A DNA stretch of 64,000 nt from Ruminococcus flavefaciens ND2009 (GTDB taxonomy: Bacteria > Bacillota > Clostridia > Oscillospirales > Ruminococcaceae): NCBI RefSeq assembly GCF_000621785.1, contig NZ_KK211350.1, forward strand, positions 18,900 to 82,899, written 5' to 3'. Made by a program: the position numbers and the translations under genes. How positions within the stretch are numbered: the first letter of the stretch is position 1; every line of letters begins with the position of its first letter. Positions 58,908-64,000 of this stretch are shown here, piece by piece. The notes below the pieces were generated by a model, which saw only the letters and a program-made list of their open reading frames with translations, ran no database searches and was not told the origin of the DNA.

Positions 58908-59522
58908 ATGAGCGAAAAAGCGAATAATGTGCCCGAGCCGAGTTCGGGTTACAGGGTGTTCAGCTTGATAAAGAAGCTGTTTATATACCTGCTCGCCATA
59001 GGGATAATCGTTGCGGCTATAATGTTCGCGGCTGATCACAGCCCCAATAAATCATTCTTCGGCTACAGGTATTACACCGTACTGACTCCTTCAATGAGTC
59101 CGACCTATAAGACAGGCGATATGGTATTCGTAAAGCTCCAGAATGCTTCGGATATAAATGTGGGCGATGTCATCACCTTCAATCCCTCAAGCAGCTCGGA
59201 CGCCTACCTTACCCACAGAGTTACCCAGAAGCTGGAAAACTATGAGGGCACCGGCGTTACCTGCTTCAGGACAAAGGGCGATGCCAACGACACCGAAGAC
59301 GCAATGCTTATAGATCAGGCAAGAGTTATCGGAAGCGTGAAGTTCAGTATCCCCAAGCTGGGATATATCGTCCGCTTCGTGCAGCTGAGATGGTATCTGG
59401 TAGCAGCCCTCATAATACTGCTGTGGATATTCTTCAGACTGCTCAATATGTATCTCGCCCCCAAGGGTGAGGAAAAGGTCAATACTCCGCAAGAGACCAA
59501 ATCTGCGGATAAGACGGAGTGA
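58908..59522 (+). CDS. sipW: SipW-type signal peptidase I
   Basis: 204 residues. ER/archaeal-type signal peptidase: Ser in LTPSMSPTYKTGD and His in YLTHRV (Ser/His dyad rather than Ser/Lys), one membrane helix before (24-45) and one after (165-187) the catalytic domain. It cleaves TasA/CalY-type precursors in Bacillus biofilm operons, and the next gene encodes such a precursor. The ATG at 58908 has GGAAGGAG upstream; a further-upstream ATG at 58827 lies inside the promoter. Confidence 0.92.
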   Translation: MSEKANNVPEPSSGYRVFSLIKKLFIYLLAIGIIVAAIMFAADHSPNKSFFGYRYYTVLTPSMSPTYKTGDMVFVKLQNASDINVGDVITFNPSSSSDAYLTHRVTQKLENYEGTGVTCFRTKGDANDTEDAMLIDQARVIGSVKFSIPKLGYIVRFVQLRWYLVAALIILLWIFFRLLNMYLAPKGEEKVNTPQETKSADKTE

Positions 59523-59553
59523 ACATAAAAAATTTTTAAGAGAGGTGCAAGTT

Positions 59554-60714
59554 ATGAAAAACACAAAGGATAATAAAAAGGATAAAAAGGTCCTGATAGG
59601 CGCGTTGGGGATAGCCTCTGTTATCGCAGCAGGCAGCACCTTTGCATGGTTCACTTCCAGCGATGAAGTAACTAACCGCCTGACGGCAGCCGCCGATTAC
59701 GGCGTTTCCATTACCGAAACATTTACTCCTCCCGAGAAATGGCTCCCCGGACAGGAGATCAACAAGGACGTTTCCGCTGTTAACACAGGAAACATCGACG
59801 CTTACGTAAGACTGGACCTCAAGCACGCCCTCCAGGGTACTCAGCTTGGCGACGGTATCGCTTATACTACAGGCACTGAGCCCACTTTATCAGATGCTGT
59901 TGAGCTCACAGATGCTGAGCGCATACTCCTCCAGGCAGGCGGTTATCTCGCATATACCGATGCAACAGGCGTTACCGCAGGTCCCATCAACAATTCCAAT
60001 TCGTTCACTCCTACTGTAAAGGGTCTCTATATCTTCCGCAGACAGATCACTGACGGCTTCGCTTACTCGGGCTATTACTTCGACGGAAGCAAGTACTACG
60101 GTCTTGTAAACACAAAGCTCGCCAACGGCGACATCACTGTTGACGGTGTTCTCACTCCCGCCCCTGCTCCTGAAGATAAAGGCACTAAGGACGACGGAAA
60201 GCTCACAGGCGTTACCGGTGTGAAGATCCAGGATACAAAGAAGCTTGTAACAGGCGCCGTTACTTCCGTTCTCTCAAAGAAGAACGCTACAACAGGTGCC
60301 TGGGAAGCAGCTACAGGCTGGAACGATGCAACTCATATCCTCGTTAAATATGCAGGCGAGGACACAGCTTCTACAGACGATGACATCGTTATCGCCCTTG
60401 AGCTCGACTCTGCAAACAAGTCCATGTGGACATACAAGCAGGATCTGACAGGCGATACTACCAACGTTGACGGTTACTTCTACTACAATAAGCTCCTGGC
60501 AGCAGGCGCAAATACAGGCAACCTCATCACAGCAGCTACACTGGACAATTCCGTACAGGCAGGCGCTTACCGCAATCTTACATACGATCTGACCGTTGGT
60601 CTTGACAGTGTTCAGATGACTAAGACAGAGGGCGGCGTATATCAGAATGATTCCATCACACCTTGGGTATCGGGCGCAAAAGTTGACAGCGGCACAGGTA
60701 ATCCTACCTGGTAA
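59554..60714 (+). CDS. TasA/camelysin-like SipW-dependent matrix protein
   Basis: 386 residues. The signal peptide ends IAAGSTFAWFTSSDEVTNRL, the SipW-dependent type (aromatic xWF/YF plus Ser/Asp after the hydrophobic core). The mature start (TAAADYGVSITETF, INKDVSAVNTGNIDAYVRLDL) matches TasA/CalY beta-sandwich proteins that assemble into extracellular fibres. Longer than Bacillus TasA (261), with extra region (about 225-330). No sorting signal. RBS GAGAGGTG. Confidence 0.85.
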   Translation: MKNTKDNKKDKKVLIGALGIASVIAAGSTFAWFTSSDEVTNRLTAAADYGVSITETFTPPEKWLPGQEINKDVSAVNTGNIDAYVRLDLKHALQGTQLGDGIAYTTGTEPTLSDAVELTDAERILLQAGGYLAYTDATGVTAGPINNSNSFTPTVKGLYIFRRQITDGFAYSGYYFDGSKYYGLVNTKLANGDITVDGVLTPAPAPEDKGTKDDGKLTGVTGVKIQDTKKLVTGAVTSVLSKKNATTGAWEAATGWNDATHILVKYAGEDTASTDDDIVIALELDSANKSMWTYKQDLTGDTTNVDGYFYYNKLLAAGANTGNLITAATLDNSVQAGAYRNLTYDLTVGLDSVQMTKTEGGVYQNDSITPWVSGAKVDSGTGNPTW

Positions 60715-60768
60715 TGAACAGCAAGCTACGATAGTAAAGCATAAGTCATAACAAAAGGAGGAAAGAGC

Positions 60769-61530
60769 ATGAGAGTAAAAGCATTCATTGCTGCTCTGTG
60801 CAGCTCTTTCCTCCTTTTTTCTGCGTCTGCCCGTGCTTCGGCAGCTGTTCAGCTCCCCGACGGAGCTGTGAAGGGACTCCCCTCAGACCTGACCGCCATG
60901 GATTCAGACGGAAATGTGGTCAGCAGCAGCACAGGCGAATACTTCTTTCACGTTGAGAATATGACCTACGGCGAGACCTATTCCAAGGACGTCCAGCTCA
61001 TGAACCTCCGCGAGGACAAGGCTTACCACATATATTTCTATGTGGAGCCCGTCTCCAAAAACGGCGAGATAGACCTTGAGGAGGAAGTGGACTGCACCAT
61101 GAGCCTTGACGGCGTTCAGTTCTTTGAAGGCAACGTCAACGGCAAGGGCAATATTGACCTCACCGAGGAAATACAGGACCTGGGCTACTATGAGCCCGGC
61201 GACAGCCATACCCTCTCATGCAGCGTGGTGTGGTCGGGACTCGATGAGGATATGCTCCATATCGACGAGGGCTCACGCATAGTCACCGACAAGGGCATAA
61301 CAATAGTCCGCGACAAGAACGGCGACCGCCATGTTGAGGGCGAGATAATCTTCAAATGGATATTCTATGCCGCTGTGGACGAAGAATTCGAGCCCCCCGA
61401 CACCGGTTTCCTGTCCACTAAGGACAGATTCTGGGCATTAAGTATCGCGGGCTCGGCAGTTCTGGTTGCTGTAATGGCTCTGCTTCTGCTGATAAAGAAG
61501 CGCCGCAAGCGCACTGAGGAACAGCAATGA
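60769..61530 (+). CDS. Sortase-anchored surface protein (PPDTG)
   Basis: 253 residues: signal peptide (1-26), a single beta-rich domain (30-205) with no family I recognise, then PPDTG, a hydrophobic helix (about 222-243) and KKRRKRTEEQQ. This is a cell-wall sorting signal of (S/P)PxTG form. The N-terminal part (YGETYSKDVQLMNLREDKAYHIYFYVEP) resembles the TasA/CalY-type sandwich, so it may cap or anchor the TasA-like fibre. RBS GGAGG. Its stop overlaps the sortase start by 4 bases. Confidence 0.8.
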   Translation: MRVKAFIAALCSSFLLFSASARASAAVQLPDGAVKGLPSDLTAMDSDGNVVSSSTGEYFFHVENMTYGETYSKDVQLMNLREDKAYHIYFYVEPVSKNGEIDLEEEVDCTMSLDGVQFFEGNVNGKGNIDLTEEIQDLGYYEPGDSHTLSCSVVWSGLDEDMLHIDEGSRIVTDKGITIVRDKNGDRHVEGEIIFKWIFYAAVDEEFEPPDTGFLSTKDRFWALSIAGSAVLVAVMALLLLIKKRRKRTEEQQ

Positions 61531-62324
61531 AAAAAGGGATACTTATCACGATATTACTGCTTCTCCTGTTTTCGGGAGCTTATGCGGTATACCGCTATCG
61601 GCAGGAGGTCTACCTGCCCGAGAAGCGTATGACCTCAGCTCTCGATAAGCAGGAGAAGCTTTTTGACCGCGTCCGCCCCGACGTTGAAAATATACCCGTT
61701 GCAACTGCGGCGGACAGCCCTGATATGCAGCCTGTGACAGGCTCAGAGACAGTCACGGAGGCTGCTGTGCCCTCCCCTGTGGAGGAGGTCAGGAAGGTCT
61801 GCTCCGATGCCGTGGGCTGGCTTTATGTGCCCGACACCGGCATTGACTACCCCGTTGTGCAGGGCGAGGACAACAGCTTCTACCTTGACCACGGTCTTGA
61901 CAGAGAGAGCGACCCATTCGGGCTGCCCTTCCTTGACTGCCGCTGTGCAGGAGACTTTTCGGGGTATACTTCCATCATCTATGCACATAATTTCGAGGGA
62001 ATGCTTATGTTTGCCCCCGTGGGTCTGTACAGGGACAGCTCCTATATGGACAGCCACAGACAAGGCTTCCTTGTCACCGACAAGGGCAGGCAGGAGATAG
62101 AGTTCTTCGCCTATCTCACAGTCCCCTCGGACTCACCTATATATAATACGGTATTCATCACCGACAAGGACCGCAGAGAATATGCTGAGCTCCTTCTTCA
62201 TACGGCGGCGTACCACAGCAGCGTCACCGCAGAGGAGCTTTCGGCGAAAAATCTGGTCCTCCTGTCCACCTGTACCTTCGAGTACGACGAGGCAAGAGGA
62301 GTCCTTGCAGGTTTTTTTAAATAA
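61527..62324 (+). CDS. srtB: Class B sortase
   Basis: 265 residues, N-terminal membrane helix (4-24) then sortase domain (about 90-263). Catalytic His in IIYAHNFEG, Cys in LLSTCTFEYDEARGV and the Arg eight residues after the Cys form the triad. The VGWLYVPDTGIDYPVVQGEDNSFYLDH opening is characteristic of SrtB. C. difficile SrtB uses (S/P)PxTG substrates, the same form as the neighbour (PPDTG) and the giant adhesin (SPKTG). Confidence 0.92.
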   Translation: MKKGILITILLLLLFSGAYAVYRYRQEVYLPEKRMTSALDKQEKLFDRVRPDVENIPVATAADSPDMQPVTGSETVTEAAVPSPVEEVRKVCSDAVGWLYVPDTGIDYPVVQGEDNSFYLDHGLDRESDPFGLPFLDCRCAGDFSGYTSIIYAHNFEGMLMFAPVGLYRDSSYMDSHRQGFLVTDKGRQEIEFFAYLTVPSDSPIYNTVFITDKDRREYAELLLHTAAYHSSVTAEELSAKNLVLLSTCTFEYDEARGVLAGFFK

Positions 62325-62337
62325 TCACGAGAGATTT

Positions 62338-62390
62338 CACCTCCTCATACGTCTAATATTATAGAGGAGGCATCCTATGGAAAGGAGGCG
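62338..62390 (+). promoter_or_regulatory. Anti-Shine-Dalgarno switch-like leader of the second ECF sigma gene
   Basis: CCTCCTC (62340-62346) can pair with GAGGAGG (62364-62370) or with the RBS AAAGGAGG (62381-62388), giving two exclusive folds, one hiding the RBS. Confidence 0.35.
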
Positions 62391-62393
62391 CTC

Positions 62394-62948
62394 ATGGATA
62401 ACGGTGCAGGAAACTATCAACGTTACCTGAACGGTGACGATGAAGGACTTACCGACCTGATCCGCGATTTCAGCGACGGTCTGGTCCTTTATCTCAACGG
62501 CATAACAGGGAATTTCTGCCTTGCCGAGGAGCTTGCGGAAGACACCTTCTTCAAGCTTGCCGTAAAAAAGCCGAAATTTTCGGGTAAATGCTCCTTTAAA
62601 ACATGGCTCTATTCCATAGGCCGCAATGCCGCCATTGACGGCATGAGAAAGCGGAAACACCTGTCGGACAAGGCTGTCGATGACTTCTATGACCTTTCCG
62701 ATGAGCGCAGTATCGAGCAGGATTACCTGCGCGAGGAACAAAAGATCTCACTTCACAGAGCTATGGAGACCCTGAGCTCAGACTACAGACAGGTGCTCTA
62801 TCTTACATTTTTTGAAGAGATGAGCAACTCTGAGGCTGCAGCTGTAATGCGAAAAAGCAATCGCCAGATCGAAAATCTCCTGTACAGAGCAAAGCTTGCG
62901 CTGAGATCAAAGCTTGAAAAGGAGGGCTTTGAGTATGAGAGACTATAA
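62394..62948 (+). CDS. ECF-type RNA polymerase sigma factor
   Basis: 184 residues: region 2 (about 20-90; LAEELAEDTFFKLAVKKPKFSGKCSFKTWLYSIGRNAAIDGMRKRK) and region 4 (about 125-180; LSSDYRQVLYLTFFEEMSNSEAAAVMRKSNRQIENLLYRAKLALR). RBS AAAGGAGG. Overlaps the next gene by 14 bases, so its product is probably held by that membrane protein. It follows the sipW-sortase operon by 69 bases and may control it. Confidence 0.93.
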   Translation: MDNGAGNYQRYLNGDDEGLTDLIRDFSDGLVLYLNGITGNFCLAEELAEDTFFKLAVKKPKFSGKCSFKTWLYSIGRNAAIDGMRKRKHLSDKAVDDFYDLSDERSIEQDYLREEQKISLHRAMETLSSDYRQVLYLTFFEEMSNSEAAAVMRKSNRQIENLLYRAKLALRSKLEKEGFEYERL

Positions 62949-64000
62949 TAAGATCGCAGATCGCGTTTTTCGGCGCAGAGATGAATACCTTGAAGAAAAA
63001 AAGAGAAAAAAAGCTGTATACATAAAGCGTTTTTCCGTTGCCCTCAGCTGCTGTATAGTTCTCATGCTGGGCCTGGGTATATGGAAAATGGATCTCCTCA
63101 GAAGGATCGCTCCCGATGACGGAGACTACCACGATGTCCCACCTGTTACGACTACTTCTGTTTCAACTGACATAGGAATCACTACTGAGACTACTGCCCG
63201 TACCACCGCATCTGCGGATACTACGACAACTGCCGCCGCAGTCACTTCTGACGGCAGCGGCACCACATCAGCCGCAGCAACGTCTGCCGCTGATACCACG
63301 GCTTCCACCACAGCCCGTACCACGGCGCAGGAGCGCCCGTCGGCTGTGACTACAGCCCCACGTACCACCGCTTCGGGCTCTGAGGAGCACATAAGGACTA
63401 CCTCACAGTCACCGAGGACGACCACTACCACACACAGAGGTGAGTCAGGCGCACTTCCCACCACCACAAAGGCAGAAGTGACCTCTACGCCCCGCACTAC
63501 ATCAAGGCATATAACTACCACCACAAGACCCAGGACTACTACCACCACCCGTATCCATACCACAAGGACTACCACACGGGTAGTCGTGATAACCACTACT
63601 ACGGCGCCTGTATTCACGCAGCCGCCTGTTACGTCAACAAGGTGGGGACTGACTACAACGGCTACTACCACCACGATCGTGATGACTACAATAACAGGTC
63701 CTCACACTACCGCTCAGCCCGTTGTGGCGACCACCATGACACAGCCTGCTTATTCAGCCACCACTACGAGCGGCGGTGAGAACCACCCCACTACGCCCAC
63801 GCTGCCGGCAGGATTTACCGTAGGCAATATCTATTACAGGATCATCGGCACCCTGGACAGCTCCGAGAAGCACGGCGAGTTCATAGACTTAGTCAAAGCC
63901 ATAGACGCCGAGGGCGAGACCACCTTTGCTACCCTCTACTGCTATGACGCCTACGATCCTCAGGAGCTCTGTGCAGCGCAGTTAGACGGTGACGATACCA
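62935..64000 (+). CDS. Thr-rich membrane protein, probable anti-sigma partner (3' end beyond window)
   Basis: 355 residues seen. Cytosolic basic N-terminus (1-32), one membrane helix (about 33-51), then a very Thr/Arg-rich external stalk (65-285) and the start of a folded domain (about 290 on; FTVGNIYYRIIGTLDSSEKHGEF). It starts inside the sigma gene (ATG at 62935, RBS GGAGGG). Same design as the regulator at 24.5-25.4 kb. The sensing domain is cut off by the window edge. Confidence 0.75.
   Translation, partial: MRDYNKIADRVFRRRDEYLEEKKRKKAVYIKRFSVALSCCIVLMLGLGIWKMDLLRRIAPDDGDYHDVPPVTTTSVSTDIGITTETTARTTASADTTTTAAAVTSDGSGTTSAAATSAADTTASTTARTTAQERPSAVTTAPRTTASGSEEHIRTTSQSPRTTTTTHRGESGALPTTTKAEVTSTPRTTSRHITTTTRPRTTTTTRIHTTRTTTRVVVITTTTAPVFTQPPVTSTRWGLTTTATTTTIVMTTITGPHTTAQPVVATTMTQPAYSATTTSGGENHPTTPTLPAGFTVGNIYYRIIGTLDSSEKHGEFIDLVKAIDAEGETTFATLYCYDAYDPQELCAAQLDGDDT

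Noticed and set aside
63126..63674. Val-rich minus-strand frame at the right end
   Set aside because: Antisense of the Thr-rich stalk of the gene starting at 62935.

Overview
The window looks like a cellulosome-building Ruminococcus, closest to R. flavefaciens. The main reason is the left edge, where three minus-strand genes in transcription order match the known scaC-scaA-scaB scaffoldin order: a single-cohesin/dockerin adaptor, a two-cohesin scaffoldin ending in a dockerin, and a multi-cohesin scaffoldin that runs off the window. Further dockerins on a VanY-type peptidase and a CotH-like protein, long Thr-rich linkers, and clostridial-type promoters and ribosome binding sites agree with this. 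The species is inferred, not proven.

Layout. 1-5.9 kb: sca operon behind a long, strongly folded leader. 6-12 kb: housekeeping genes (CapA-like, gtrA-dusB, a flavin-oxidase-like protein, pckG), with a promoter-plus-terminator small RNA gene near 9.5 kb. 12.4-17.2 kb: spore germination receptor genes A and B with a sigma-G-like promoter, and a short C-type lipoprotein separated from them by tadA and a CPBP membrane protein. 17.2-22.2 kb: nadB and nadC with a dockerin-bearing D,D-carboxypeptidase between them; a 94-bp tandem array carrying promoter-like elements lies upstream of nadB. 22.5-26 kb: an XRE regulator, corA behind a 19-codon leader peptide, and an ECF sigma/anti-sigma pair. 26.2-37.9 kb: one gene for a 3917-residue SpaA/Cna-repeat adhesin with poly-Thr stalks and an SPKTG sorting signal. 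38.4 kb: an ECF-transporter S component with an inserted domain.

40-55.3 kb is the most unusual region. Thirteen tightly packed genes encode a stand-alone acyltransferase, two acyl carrier proteins, one ketosynthase, a 3-hydroxyacyl-CoA dehydrogenase, two crotonases, a crotonase-like fragment, two thioesterases, an AMP-ligase, an alpha/beta hydrolase and a MIF-like tautomerase. They are followed by a three-gene ABC-2 exporter and a LiaS/LiaR-like two-component system that share an intergenic region with palindromic operators. The set reads as a complete build/release/export/sense module for an unknown acyl or polyketide-like product.

55.4-64 kb: a dockerin-bearing CotH-family protein with a PhoB-box-like promoter, then a SipW peptidase / TasA-like matrix protein / PPDTG surface protein / class B sortase operon, and a second ECF sigma gene followed by a Thr-rich membrane protein cut by the window end. 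The sortase fits both the PPDTG protein and the SPKTG adhesin. No tRNA, rRNA, CRISPR array, transposase or phage gene was seen.
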